This document shows, piece after piece, positions 49,027 to 60,000 of a stretch of DNA of 64,000 nucleotides. Position numbers and translations under genes: made by a program. Where the stretch lies: assembly GCA_030248215.1 (NCBI GenBank), contig JASANG010001768.1:62001-126000 (forward strand), given 5' to 3'. The notes under the pieces are model-generated. The model searched no databases, had not been told where the DNA came from, and saw only the letters and a program-made list of their open reading frames with translations. Position 1 is the first letter of the stretch. Each line of letters starts with the position of its first letter. Source of the DNA: Enoplolaimus lenunculus. Taxonomy: Eukaryota > Nematoda > Enoplea > Enoplida > Thoracostomopsidae.

Positions 49027-49195
49027 ACAGGGCCCGTAACAGTAGTATAAGCACATACCTAAAGCTTAGCCTAAGCGAAACAATGAGCTTATACCTAATG
49101 CTAAGAATAAGTCTAATCAAAAAATTAGTCTAATGCTTAAGCATACTATTGCAGTCCCACAGAATAACGTTACTGCCCTGGTCTTTACATGGGCC
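49027..49195. mobile_element. Family C element, left end short
   Basis: GGGCCCGTAACAGTAGTATA ... CTGGTCTTTACATGGGCC. Confidence 0.7.
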
Positions 49196-49310
49196 ATCAG
49201 GAATATGGAATCCTATTGATTCGAACTTAAAATAGGAACTCGGCATTATTTCTATCATTTATTCAGGTCACTACATAATCACAATTTGCCAATGACGTAC
49301 CGAAAAAACA

Positions 49311-49537
49311 GGCCCATGTAAAGATCAGGGGCGGAACATTTTGCTGTGAGACTACAATAGAGTGAGCTTAAGCTTTAGACTAATTTTTAGCTTAGCTTAG
49401 GCTTAGTCTTAGGAATACGCTCTTTTTTACGCTTAGGCTTAGGCTTTAGGAATATGCTCATTCTTTCGCTCAGGCTTAGGCTTAGGCTTACAATTATGCT
49501 TATAATACTGTTCCGCCCCTGGTCTTTACATTATGGA
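49311..49537. mobile_element. Family C element
   Basis: GGCCCATGTAAAGATCAGGG ... CCGCCCCTGGTCTTTACATT. TTAGGCTTAGGC blocks near 49433-49490. Confidence 0.8.
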
Positions 49538-49754
49538 TAAACAATATTTTAATCATAGTTTTTTTGCGTTCGGTGTCCACAAATTCCAATCCCTCGAATA
49601 TCCTTGGGGTTTCGAATACGAATTCAAATCAGATGGATGTGAGGCTGTTGTTCCCTACTGTTTCGCGTCTTGCAAGTATATGTACAACCTGTTTAATAAA
49701 CTTGTCGTAGGCGTTTTGTTTATTCGCAGGAACTGCGTTCGGTTTAGGAACGTA

Positions 49755-49848
49755 GACGAAGCTGCTGCCGGATATCTAAGTCTATAACTAAACCTAAACA
49801 TAAGCCTAAACCTAAGTGACCTCTATTGCTGTCCCAAAGAAAAATATA
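49755..49848. mobile_element. Family C fragment beside family A
   Basis: CTAAGTCTATAACTAAACC ... ATTGCTGTCCCAAAGAAAAA, cut by the A copy at 49849. Confidence 0.5.
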
Positions 49849-50101
49849 CGCTGTAAATTGCAGTGAGTTGATTTTAACTTAGAATGAGTTGACTCCACTC
49901 AGAAGTCGGAGCTCTGAATTAGATGTTTTAGAACTCAGAATGGCTGAATTGAATTAACTCATTCTGTGCTAATTATTTAACTCGCCCGAAATTTAAACTA
50001 ACTCAGAGTGAGTTAATGTTAACTGTTATTAACTCAGAAATAGCAAGAAATAACTAACTCGCTCTCTCAGTTGATTAATGAACTCATCGGAATTTACAGT
50101 G
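49849..50101. mobile_element. Family A MITE
   Basis: ATA|CGCTGTAAATTGCAGTGAG ... GGAATTTACAGTG|TAGG. Confidence 0.85.
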
Positions 50102-50221
50102 TAGGTGCTCGAGATATGACTCAATATGGCTTGACTTGAATAATTTCTTAATGGTACTTTATTTTCAAACCTGACTAGATATTGTTTCAACGTCACCGTC
50201 CCGCTATAAATCCAAATTTTG

Positions 50222-50536
50222 GCCCATGTATAGAACAGGTCCGGAACAGTAGTATAAGCATATTCCAAAGCCTAAGCCTAAACTTAAGCCTAAACCTAAG
50301 CCTAAGCGTAAGGATCAGCATATTTCTAAGCCTCAGCCTAAGCCTAAGCCTAAACCAAAGTGTAAGAATAAGCCATTCCTAAGCCTAAGCCTAAGCCCAA
50401 GCCTAAGCCTAAGCCAAAGCGTAGAATAAGCCTATTCCAAAGTCTAAGCCTAAGCGTAAGCCTAAGCCAAAAATTTAGTCAAAAGCTTAAACTGACTATT
50501 TTACTGCCTTCCCGGAAAACGGTCCGGCCCTGTTCA
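50222..50536. mobile_element. Family C element
   Basis: GCCCATGTATAGAACAGGTC ... AACGGTCCGGCCCTGTTC. GCCTAA blocks of up to three units. Confidence 0.75.
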
Positions 50537-50631
50537 TTAATATCTGTAGTTTGATTGTTGAATATTGTATACTTGATATTAAAAGCGTTGCCTGAGCATT
50601 GAATATTCATATATGCTTAGCAGTGTTGATG

Positions 50632-50785
50632 GGCCCATGTAAAGATCAGGGGCGGAACGTTTTTCTGTGGGACTGCAACAGAGTAAGCTTAAGCTTTAGA
50701 CTAATTTTTTTGCTTGACTTAGGATTAGGTTTAGGCTTAGGAATATGATGATAATACTGTTCCGCCCCTGTTCGTTACATTGGCC
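50632..50785. mobile_element. Family C element with 8-bp duplication
   Basis: TGTTGATG|GGCCCATGTAAAGATCAGG ... CCCTGTTCGTTACATTGGCC|TGTTTATG (7 of 8). Confidence 0.88.
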
Positions 50786-50924
50786 TGTTTATGCAAACGA
50801 TTTGAACAGATTCGGTTATCGTTGTTTGCAATTACGTTTTTTAATTTGTTTGCTAAATGTAGGGGAGCCGGTCAAAATGAAACTGCTGTTCGCTCCCTTG
50901 ATACCCACTTTAGATATACTATTT

Positions 50925-51207
50925 GCTTAGGCTAAGGCTTACGCCTAGAGTTTGGGTATAACCTCATTCTTACGCTTAGACTTAGGCTTAGGCTTAGGCT
51001 TAGGCTTAGGCTTAGGCTTACGCGGTCCATGTAAACATCAAGGGCGGAACGTTTTTCTGTGGGATTGCAAAGCTTAATCTTTGGACGTTTTATTGCTAGG
51101 TTTAGGCTTAAGCTTAGGCGTAAGCTCAACGCGTAGCCTTAGTCTTTAGGCTGGCATTTAGGAATACATCACTGCCACTGTTACGGCCATGTTCTATACA
51201 TCGGCCG
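50925..51207. mobile_element. Two abutting family C pieces with a TTAGGC array
   Basis: 50925-51022 ends in six uninterrupted TTAGGC units (50982-51017); 51023-51207 is a second element, CGGTCCATGTAAACATCAAG to GTTCTATACATCGGCC. Confidence 0.75.
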
Positions 51208-51462
51208 GCATAAGCTTAGGAATATGCTTATACTACTGTCACAGCCCTAAAATCGTTCCCGAATTCATGTTCGCTGTTTTTGCGATTATGCAAATGATGA
51301 ACTGTGATCGTCGTATATGTATGATATCTGGATATTCAGATGTTGCTGACAGACGTGTTCCGTAAATTAGCTGCCGATCCAGAAAGTCCCTCAGTGGCTG
51401 GAACATTGTCGGCATGAATTCTTAAGATGCCTACATGTTAGCTTTTACACAGGTTCATTCTT

Positions 51463-51717
51463 CACGGTAAATTCCAATGCGTTGATTGATTAATCAATTC
51501 AGCTAGCGAGTTGGTTATTTCTGAATAAATATCAGTGAACATTAACTCACTTTGAGTTGAGTTGATTATCACTCTGAGAGGAGTTGACTCTGGGTGCGTT
51601 GATTAATTAACATAGAATGTATTGATTCAACTCAAAATTTTGAGTTCTGATTGTCGTAACTCAGACTGAGTGATTAAGCTCACTCTGAGTTAAAACAGCT
51701 CACTGAAATTTACAGTG
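51463..51717. mobile_element. Family A MITE
   Basis: CACGGTAAATTCCAATGCG ... CTGAAATTTACAGTG. Confidence 0.82.
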
Positions 51718-51756
51718 TTGGAACGATTTATGAACGGTTATGTATCTCTCCCACAG

Positions 51757-51940
51757 CGGAAATTTCACCCCTGACAATTTTTTTGAGTACCTCTTGTACA
51801 TTCAATTTGTACCCTACCCTGAGAGTTCTTCGACTTTATATGCTAAAACAGTCCAAAAGTACTTTATCAACTATTTTAGCTGTCTCAATATTGAATTTCT
51901 TATTCTGGATGATTTGTGGAGAGACCGCGTCACATCATAG
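51757..51940 (+). CDS. Unrecognised candidate coding exon
   Basis: After TCTCTCCCACAG an open frame of 61 codons runs to a TAG: GNFTPDNFFEYLLYIQFVPY then PESSSTLYAKTVQKYFINYF and CLNIEFLILDDLWRDRVTS. The composition is protein-like and not repeat-derived, but I recognise no family, and no partner exon with matching phase was found. A stretch of no gene is the alternative. Confidence 0.2.
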
Positions 51941-52006
51941 GTTCCGGGTGTCACAGTGACCCCTGAAAAAAATAGCGCAAAGATTCAAAAAATTGGTTCA
52001 ACTACA

Positions 52007-52085
52007 CACTGTAAATTCCAATGAGTTGAAAATCAACAAATCCAAAAACACCAAACAACCCCCCCCCCCGCCCCCCCCCCCCAAA
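52007..52085 (+). repeat. Family A end fragment followed by a poly-C tract
   Basis: CACTGTAAATTCCAATGAG then about 25 C residues with one G, then poly-A; the loss of the rest of the element coincides with the homopolymer. Confidence 0.6.
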
Positions 52086-52268
52086 AAAAACAGTGCAGTT
52101 ATTGAAGTTAAAAAGTTTTCAGTCCACATTTGTGTAGTGCGGGGGGAAAGTGCAAAAGTGCCAGTTTATGCAGGGGGTCTTAGCTTTAATTGTGTTTTAG
52201 TAAAGTGTAATTTTAAAACTTTTTTTCGAGTTTCCAGTATCTAAAAGGCTGTCCTAAAATTGCTATCA

Positions 52269-52519
52269 CACTGTAAATCCCAGTGAGTTGATTTTAACTC
52301 AGTATGAGTTGAATCACTCAGCCTGTGAGTGTGGACTTTCAGAACTCAGAATTCTGAGTCAGTAAAACTCACTCTGACATAATCAACTTTACGCGAAATC
52401 AATTGAACTCAGAGTGACGATCAGTTCAACTTAGGGTGAGTTAATGTTTACTGATATTAACTCAGAAATAACTAACTCTGTAGCTGAGTTGATTAATTCA
52501 CTCATTGGAATTTACAGTG
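52269..52519. mobile_element. Family A MITE
   Basis: CACTGTAAATCCCAGTGAG ... TTGGAATTTACAGTG. Confidence 0.88.
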
Positions 52520-52859
52520 CATAATGCGCCGTTCACAATATAAACTTAATGTCTGCCACAAAATGTAACATGACGGTAGAAGGGTTAACGCGTGACAAAT
52601 TTTAAATTTTGCAATGACAAATATCCACTCTTATTTCACTACTTGTATTCACACCTTCGGACTTATGCTCAGTGGTGTTTATCAAATTAAGATTCTGCAA
52701 CAAAAGACGGCAAAAATTGAATTGAAAATATATTTCATTTTGAAATTTTTGAAACAAACTTGCGGTGTAAAATTAATATTTTCTGTCAAATAAATATGGT
52801 TATAGTTGTAACTTGAAATATAATTTCAAATGTTTTATGTCAATAGAGTTAAATCCAAC

Positions 52860-53230
52860 GGCCCATTTAAAGATCAGGGGCGTAACGTTTTTCTGTGAGA
52901 CTGCAATAGAGAGAGAGTCTATAAGATTTAGCTATTTTTTTGCCTGGCTTAGGCTTTTTACTTTGGTTTAGGCTTAGGAATATGCTCATCCTTACGCTTC
53001 GGCTTAGGTTTAGAATTAGGAATATGCTCATTCTTACGCTTAGGCTTAGGTTAGGCTTAGGAATATGCTCATTCTTACGCTTTGGCTTAGGTTTAGAATT
53101 AGGAATATGCTCATTCTTACGCTTAGGCTTAGGTTAGGCTTAGGAATATGCTCATTCTTACGCTTAGACTTAGGTTTAGGCTTAGAAATATGCCTATAAT
53201 ACTGTTTCGCCTCTGTTCTTTACATTGGCC
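52860..53230. mobile_element. Family C element with 8-bp duplication and internal array
   Basis: AATCCAAC|GGCCCATTTAAAGATCAGG ... CTCTGTTCTTTACATTGGCC|AATCGAAC (7 of 8). Five units of about 45 bp (GGAATATGCTCATTCTTACG plus TTAGGC variants) inside. Confidence 0.9.
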
Positions 53231-53439
53231 AATCGAACTTCGATCCATATTTCGAATATAACTCCCAGACATACAGTAAAAGCGGTGACTCAAATCAAGG
53301 TTTTTGCCTGAGTGTCGCGAATGTCTATAATTATTCCGTCCGTCTATAAAAGTAGCAAACCAGATCTGTTTGCTGTGTAGAGGCGGATCCTCAAATTTCT
53401 GACAGAAGGCGCCGGGATAGCAAATGTTGCGAACCGCAA

Positions 53440-53625
53440 TAAATTGTAAGGTAGGGACCTTATCATTTTATCACCAAAACATTTTCTTAGAGAAAAATGT
53501 AATGTTTCATCACAAACAATTTTGAGAGTAAAAATTGTATTTTTATAAAAAAATTTGAGCGGAAAAATTGTAAGGTAGAAGAGACCACCATTTTACCACA
53601 AAACAATTCTGACGGGGGGGGTGCG
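53440..53625. repeat. Family I dispersed repeat
   Basis: TAAGGTAGGGACCTTATCAT, TTTATCACCAAAACATTTTC; its reverse complement recurs at 63262-63520. Confidence 0.7.
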
Positions 53626-53695
53626 TGCGCTCCACCGCCCTCACTCTGGATCCGCTAGTGTTCATGAGTTACTAGAATGATCATGAAATCAATGA

Positions 53696-53912
53696 CCGAG
53701 TTCTGAAATGTGTGTAGCACCTATAACCAGTTAGTGATTCCTTTTCAAACAAGTCTACTGTCACAGCTGATGCATCTGAAATTTTGGCTCACGATTGGGC
53801 CACATCATTCGCGAAAATGTACCAAAGTTGAAAGTTCACCGTTGACTGGGTTCGAAATTTCAAAGATCTGTCTGTCACTGGTGACAGGTGCTACACACAT
53901 TTGAGAATATGG
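53696..53912. mobile_element. Family E MITE
   Basis: CGAGTTCTGAAATGTGTGTA ... GGTGCTACACACATTTGAGA, ATATGG. Confidence 0.75.
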
Positions 53913-54064
53913 TCACAGACCTCAGCCGTGAAATTCAATTTTGATTTCGCTCCGTTTTTAGTCAAATTCATTTCAACGATGAGTCAATTTTGACTCAAGA
54001 GTTAACCTGACTCTGGCATATTCGAGTTGAATCTGGCTTCAATGGAACAATTTAACGATATTGC

Positions 54065-54333
54065 GATCCATGTAATGATCATCAGTGGAACATTTTTCTG
54101 TGGGACTAGAAAAAAGTAAGCTTAAGCTTCAGTCTAATTGTTTTGATTGGCTTAGGCTTAGGGTTAGGAATATGCTCATTTTTACGCTTAGCTAGAGAGG
54201 GGAATTGTTTTGATTGGCTTAGGCTTAGGGTTAGGAATATGCTCATTCTCACGCTTCGGTTTAGGCTTAGGTTTAGGCTTAGGCTTAGGAATATGCTTAT
54301 AATAGTGTTCCGCCCCTGTTCTGTACGTTGGCC
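54065..54333. mobile_element. Family C element with 8-bp duplication
   Basis: GATATTGC|GATCCATGTAATGATCATC ... CCTGTTCTGTACGTTGGCC|GATATTGA (7 of 8). An internal segment, GATTGGCTTAGGCTTAGGG, is duplicated. Confidence 0.88.
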
Positions 54334-54994
54334 GATATTGATAACTAGTGATAGAAGCTGTACACCATGTCCAACTGGGGATTTCTTTCCGGATGCTACT
54401 CCGGCAGAAAATCGACTTCCGGTTCTGGAAGAGTAATTTCCAGTAGGTTTCCGCCGCAGTTCCGGTAGTGAAATTTGGCGTATTTTGGTTAAAATTATGT
54501 TCTCCAGCGAGATTGCATTTGTTGCAATTTTTGAAACTAATTATAGGAAAATTTCCAAAAATCGAGGAATAAAAATAAACATTTGACAACGCATTGCAGA
54601 TTATTGTTTAAATTAAAGCAAATTCAAAATCAGTTTTCATATAATTTTAGTTCATCCAAAACATTTATCAGTTGACTGAGGGCACTGTCTACTGCCATCT
54701 GTTTGTCACTGAATCGCTATTAATGCAATTTTATAATTAAAGCTGAAACGCCCCGTATTTCTATTTTGAGCAACTTTCTAGCATTACTTTGTTTACAGTA
54801 TTTTCATACAACACAAGTGTGACTGTTCTGCGAAAAGACAATTTGCATGCAGATTGTTGTGTGTTACTTGGCTATAACTTTTGCGCATAGCGCAAAGCTG
54901 GCTGTCTAGTGTACAACTATGAGTAACAAACTTAAAAAGGAATTCTTATGATTATACACTGGTTGACCCTGGAACACTTTGGGTTTCTTAACTG

Positions 54995-55085
54995 TTTAAT
55001 TATTAAACGCTGCGCATTGTGCGATATTTTGCAAAAGCAATTTGCACTATGTTGCCTATAGTATACTCTATGCTAGGAAGACATA
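54995..55085. mobile_element. Family B-like interior fragment
   Basis: TTATTAAACGCTGCGCATTG, TGCCTATAGTATACTCTATG. Confidence 0.45.
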
Positions 55086-55111
55086 AAACATTTTTATTTG
55101 ACGTTTTCTGG

Positions 55112-55795
55112 AACAACAACAACAACAACAAACAACATCATCATCAACAACAACAACAACAACAACCAACAACAAACAACAACCAACAACCAACGACAAC
55201 AACAAACAACAACAACAACAACAACCAACGACAACAACAACAACAACAACCAACAACAACAACAACAACAACCAACAACAACAACCAACAACCAACACCG
55301 ACAACAACAACAACAACAACAACAACAACCAACAACAACAACCAACAACCAACACCGACAACAACAACAACAACAACCAACAACAACAAACAACAACCAA
55401 CAACAACAACCAAAAACAACAAACAATCAACAACAACAACAACAACCAACAACAACAACAACAACCAACAACAACAACAACAACAACAACAACCAACAAC
55501 AACAACAACAACAACAACCAACAACAACAACAACAACCAACAACCAACACCGACAACAACAACAACAACAACCAACAACAACAACAACAACAACCAACAA
55601 CAACAACCAACAACCAACACCGACAACAACAACAACAACAACCAACAACAACAACAACAACAACAACCAACACCGACAACAACAACAACAACAACCAACA
55701 ACAACAACAACAACAACCAACAACAACAACCAACAACAACAACAACAACAACAACAACCAACAACAACAACCACCACCACCAACAACAACCAACA
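55112..55795 (+). repeat. AAC microsatellite
   Basis: About 680 bases of (AAC)n with ACC, GAC and ACACCG interruptions that themselves recur in a higher-order pattern (CAACCAACACCGACAAC at least five times). Same motif as the TTG array at 30381 but on the opposite strand. Long Thr/Asn/Gln ORFs are artefacts. Confidence 0.97.
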
Positions 55796-56487
55796 ACAAC
55801 ATCTCAATTCACAACAACCGTTTGCAAATCAATTTCATCCACAACACACAACAATCATGGCCTGGTTTAAGCCGTAGACGCCCTTTGAGACCTGACCAAA
55901 ACAACAACAACAACAGCAGCTTTTGCTTGAGGTGTTGTATGAATCAAAGGAAATTTGTCGATACGTACAGAGATATACCCGGTAGCCGGTACTAGACGTT
56001 ATTTTAAGTGCCGGCCAAACCTGGAAATGCTTACGTGTTTTTGATGTTTTCTTTTGTTCACAATTTATGCCGAATGTTTTAGTTTATTTTTACACAGAAA
56101 CTTTATTTTTAAGAAACATCTGTATTCTGAAATGTGTGCAGCAATTATGGACCAGTAAAGGCGAGGCAGAGGCAGGCAATGGAAAAATAACGGGGTTAAA
56201 TTTTAGCAAATAACTTGCGTAACAGCGACAAAATGTCGCCGAGACCTGTAAGAATTGGTTTTTCACACGCCTGTCATAAGGAACGAGTTTTGGTCAAGTT
56301 TCTGGGTCGTTGATTTACCTGATTTTGTAATACCTGTTTGATTTTTGCTGCTTGTGGTCACTGTAGCTGCGATAGAGCGGGATTGGAAGCATACAAGCTT
56401 TTTACTACTTAATTAAGGCCTACTTTATCGACACATCCTACTTCCTTGATCTTAAATGATTGCTATATGTGTTGTACATCTGGCCCA

Positions 56488-57153
56488 AAGGCCGTTCCAT
56501 AGTCCCGGGACAGCAATATACCGGGAGTGTAAACATATGCACTTCTGTTTACATATGCACAACCAAATATATATATTATATATAGTATAAAAATATATAA
56601 ATATAGGGGGGGCGGCAGCTCCCCACAGAAACCAATTAAAAAATTTTTTTACTGTGTGGAGTAGCTTTTCCTTGTTTTGTAACCAGTTGTCCCCACTGTC
56701 CCAACTCTCCCGCTGTCCTAACTGTCCCACTGTCCCAATGTCCTTCTGTCCCAACTGTGCCGCTGTCCCAGTGTCCTTCTGTCTCAACTGTGCCGCTGTC
56801 CCAACTGTCCTGCTGTCCCAAATGTCCAGCTATCCCAACTGTCCCAACTGTCCCAACTGTCCGACTGTCCCAACGGTCCCAACTGTCCCGCTATCCAACT
56901 ATCCCGGTTTCCCAACTGTTCCGCTGTCCCAGCTGTCCCGCTACCCCAAATGTTCCGCTGTACAATATGCGCCACCTGTCCCGCTATCCAACTACCCTCG
57001 TTCCCAACTGTTCCGCTGTCCCACCTGTTCCACCTGCCCCGCTTTCCCAACTGTCCCAACTGTCACCGCTATCCAAACTATCCCCACTGTCCCAATTATA
57101 TTTGTTGTGTGTACTCTTGGTTAATTGCTGTCCCGGGACAATGGAACGGCCTT
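56488..57153. mobile_element. Inverted-repeat element carrying a CTGTCCC minisatellite
   Basis: Ends AAGGCCGTTCCATAGTCCCG plus GGACAGCAAT, and ATTGCTGTCCCGGGACAATG plus GAACGGCCTT, inverted with 29 of 30 matches. The interior 56690-57100 is an irregular 9-11-bp satellite (CTGTCCCAA, CTGTCCCGC). No target duplication could be fixed. The proline- and serine-rich ORFs are satellite read-through. Confidence 0.85.
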
Positions 57154-57686
57154 CAGGGTAACAACACTGGCCATACATTTCAATTTTGTTGTTTTGCTTG
57201 ATTGAATATTTTCAGTTACGTAACGCGTGAACTTTGAAATAAACTCCTCATTAAATTCATGTAACAATGAAACTACAAAACCTGATAGCAGATTTTTTGC
57301 CTAACTCAATCCTACAAGGTTGTCGCTCGCTAGCTGGCCGATGACATATGGCTCTTACAATTTTTGCTATATTCGACCACGATGTATTCAACTCAGTCCA
57401 AATTTACTCTCAAATTAACACTTGTAAAATTTATATTTTACAAATATGTCGCAGAGCGGTAACTATTGCTAAAAACAACGTTAAGTTGTATTTAAATTAG
57501 CATGGTAATTAACTTTTGAACCGTTGCGTCTGTAGCGCTAAAATTGGTACCGTTAAGCTCAGCTCGTCGAGATTTATATAATTGGCTACTTTAATATTGA
57601 ATTTACTTGGAAGGTCAATATTTTTTCCGGCGCCAGTCATATCTGTAGAGTCCTGCCGTTGCGCCGAATTCGTTTTAAATATAACT

Positions 57687-57985
57687 AGTACACGTAGTTA
57701 CACACATGTCCAACTGAATTAAGGCTTGTCTAGCCCTAGGCTAATTTGTTGTCTGAGCCCTCATATACGAAATTCAAAAAACTGCATCTTGCAAAACTGT
57801 AGTACTTTGCAGATATATAAAACACATGCCAAACAATAGAAATTCTCAATGCATTCAATATAACAGATAGGAAACAACAGGTATTCTCATCGCATACAAT
57901 TGAATTTGCATACATAACGTAAACAAAAATCTGTTGGAATGCTGCCCAAAATACGTACGTATGTGGGCGTTTCAGCTTTAATATA
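57687..57985 (+). repeat. Family J dispersed repeat
   Basis: GTAGTTACACACATGTCCAA ... AATGCTGCCCAAAATACGTA; partner of 24546-24818. Confidence 0.7.
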
Positions 57986-58095
57986 TAGATTTCAGATTAA
58001 AAATTTTATATAAATAAATAATTATATTTCTTGTAATTTAACAAAAACGGTATCTTATCAACATTAATTATGACCCGATTGCGTTAAAAGCTGTT

Positions 58096-58224
58096 ATGGT
58101 TCAAGCAACGCCGAACGCTGGTTTATTGACGGCAGATTATATTGCACTTGGAATATTTTTCGCTGTTATTACACTTATATCAATAGTGTATTTTAGACTA
58201 TTGGCAATGTTTGGTAAAACTTAA
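58096..58224 (+). CDS. Candidate small membrane-protein ORF or first exon
   Basis: ATG opens MVQATPNAGLLTADYIALGI then FFAVITLISIVYFRLLAMFG, KT and TAA. It has one hydrophobic helix with charged flanks, and a possible donor TTTG|GTAAAA at 58214. ADY..LG(I/L)F...S(I/L)..YFR is reminiscent of the first helix of SLC5-type sodium symporters, but that is a weak impression. After the TAA the same frame stays open for 44 more codons (FNYEQFWPKNIDWTLGFEAY and on) to 58356. No further exon was found downstream. Confidence 0.3.
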   Translation: MVQATPNAGLLTADYIALGIFFAVITLISIVYFRLLAMFGKT

Positions 58225-58367
58225 TGGAAAAATTTTCAGTTTACTATCTTCATATTTAATTATGAGCAATTTTGGCCGAAAAATATCGACTGGACATTGG
58301 GGTTTGAAGCGTACAATGCAGATACGATCGAGTTGGCATTCAGAAAATTGTCGAAATAATAATTGTG

Positions 58368-58660
58368 CACTGTAAATTACAATGACTTAATTGATCTATT
58401 CAGACGGAAAGTTTAGTTATCTCCGTGTTAATAACAGTAAACTTTAACTCACCCTGAGAGCTAAGTTGATTCTCACTCTGAGTTAAGTTGATTCTCACTC
58501 TGAGTTAAGTTGATTCTCACTCTGAGTTGAGTTGATTCAAGGAAAGTTTGTCAATTAATCAGAACAAGTTGAATCAACTCAAAATTATGAGTTCTGGCAA
58601 TCTCAGATTGAGTACTTCATCTCATTCTGAGTTAAAATCAACTCACTGGAATTTACAGTG
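58368..58660. mobile_element. Family A MITE with internal triplication
   Basis: CACTGTAAATTACAATGAC ... TGGAATTTACAGTG. The block TAAGTTGATTCTCACTCTGA is repeated three times. Confidence 0.85.
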
Positions 58661-58813
58661 TGCGATGTTTGAATATTGAAGCGATTAAATGAGTTGAGTA
58701 ATTGTTCAAATTAAAAATATTTCCTTTAATTTCTGGTTCAAATTTTTTAATTATAATGCGCCGGTCACAATAGTTTGAATGACAACTGCAGATTTGTCCG
58801 AGTGTCGGGGTTA

Positions 58814-59068
58814 CACTGTACAAAATCCAATGAATTGATTAATAAACTCAGCTGTAGAGTCAGTTATTTCTGAGTAAATAACAGTTGACATTAACTCACA
58901 CTGAGTTGAGTTGATTCTCACTCTGAGTTCAGTTAATTCCAGGTAAGTTGAAAAATTAACTCAGAGTGAATTTTATTGACTCAGAATTTTCAGTTCTGAA
59001 AGTCCTAACTCAACACTGAGCGATTCAACTCATTCTGAGTTAAAATCAACTCACTGGGATTTACAGTG
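58814..59068. mobile_element. Family A MITE
   Basis: TTA|CACTGTACAAAATCCAATG ... GGGATTTACAGTG. Confidence 0.85.
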
Positions 59069-59302
59069 CAATGAGAGTATGCAATTTTAAAATATATTTA
59101 CTTGTCCAGTCAACCTTGCCGTAGTTTTGTTGTTAACCGTTGGGGATTTATGGTGTTATCAACGTCACTGACAAATATAACGTATGTAAGTATGTGAGAC
59201 ATGCTTGTCCTGGTGCATATGCAATATACGCAAGGCACATTATATGGTATTCTTGTCGGCAGTATACGGTCGACATACAGTCGATCATAGAATCAGTTGG
59301 AC

Positions 59303-59385
59303 AGGCGGGCAACGTGGCGCAATGGCAACAGCGTCTGCTTCACACGTAAAAGAAGTTCGTGATTTTAAATTCCTATTCAAGCGTG
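59303..59385 (+). tRNA. tRNA-Val(CAC)-like pseudogene
   Basis: GGCAACGTGGCGCAATGGCA (box A), GCTTCACACGTAAAAGAAG (loop resembling Val-CAC), GTGATTTTAAATTCC (decayed box B). The T-loop is not TTCNANN, so it is unlikely to be functional. Confidence 0.4.
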
Positions 59386-59825
59386 CGGTTTAAGGTTTGG
59401 TTTTAATTTATATTTTAGTTTTTAGATTGAAATAGGTTTAAGAGTAGCAGAGCCACCTACAAAAGCCACCCGTAACCCGCTTTTCCACCTGCTTAGTAAA
59501 AAAGTTCCTGATGTCCCGGTTTCTGCCAAGACTGACACTATACATGAAAATTGAAATATACATGACTAAAACTCAACTGCGAGTTTGCGTGATGCTATTA
59601 CTTGTCTTGCAGTAGTGTCCATGACCGGCTCTCACCATGTGTCACCGTACGCTATCGTATCCGAGTGTACTAAGGTGCGGTTAAGACTTACTCTTAGAAC
59701 CCAACAATCGTCCAATTTGGTGGCTGTCGTTCAAAAATTATTGCAAACGGCGCATAGACCCTAACAAGGCTGATCCTTTTTAGCATAATGTGCTATTAGA
59801 CCTGTTAGCCCCTGCGATTATTGGT

Positions 59826-60000
59826 TAACCCTTTTTTACTGGAATGATATAGACGTCCGATGTGTGATTTTGGTAGGCTAGGGTACGACGGTTTTTAGGT
59901 CTGAGTCAGCAGCTGAAAATGAAGCTCGTTCCGAAGAGGTTTCGAACTCGGTCGACAGATTATCAGTCCAGCGCGCTAGCCACTGAGCCACGTTGCCTCG
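59826..60000 (-). mobile_element. TTAA-ended B-like element with a different tRNA-like segment
   Basis: GGTTAACCCTTTTTTACTGG at left resembles a B end. The reverse strand at 59935-60000 reads GTGGCTCAGTGGCTAGCGCG, TGGACTGATAATC, GACCGAGTTCGAAACC: box A, a loop resembling Ile(GAT), and box B. The acceptor stem does not close. Confidence 0.45.

Noticed and set aside
50982-51017. A true telomere or chromosome fusion point
   Set aside because: Only six perfect units, inside transposon-like pieces, with the same pattern in many other C copies.
55019-55877. Long Asn/Thr/Gln open frames (polyQ/N-like protein)
   Set aside because: AAC microsatellite read in several frames on both strands; no start context, splice signals or non-repeat domain.
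56636-57201. Repetitive Cys/Pro/Ser ORFs across the CTGTCCC satellite
   Set aside because: Satellite read-through in several frames inside an inverted-repeat element.
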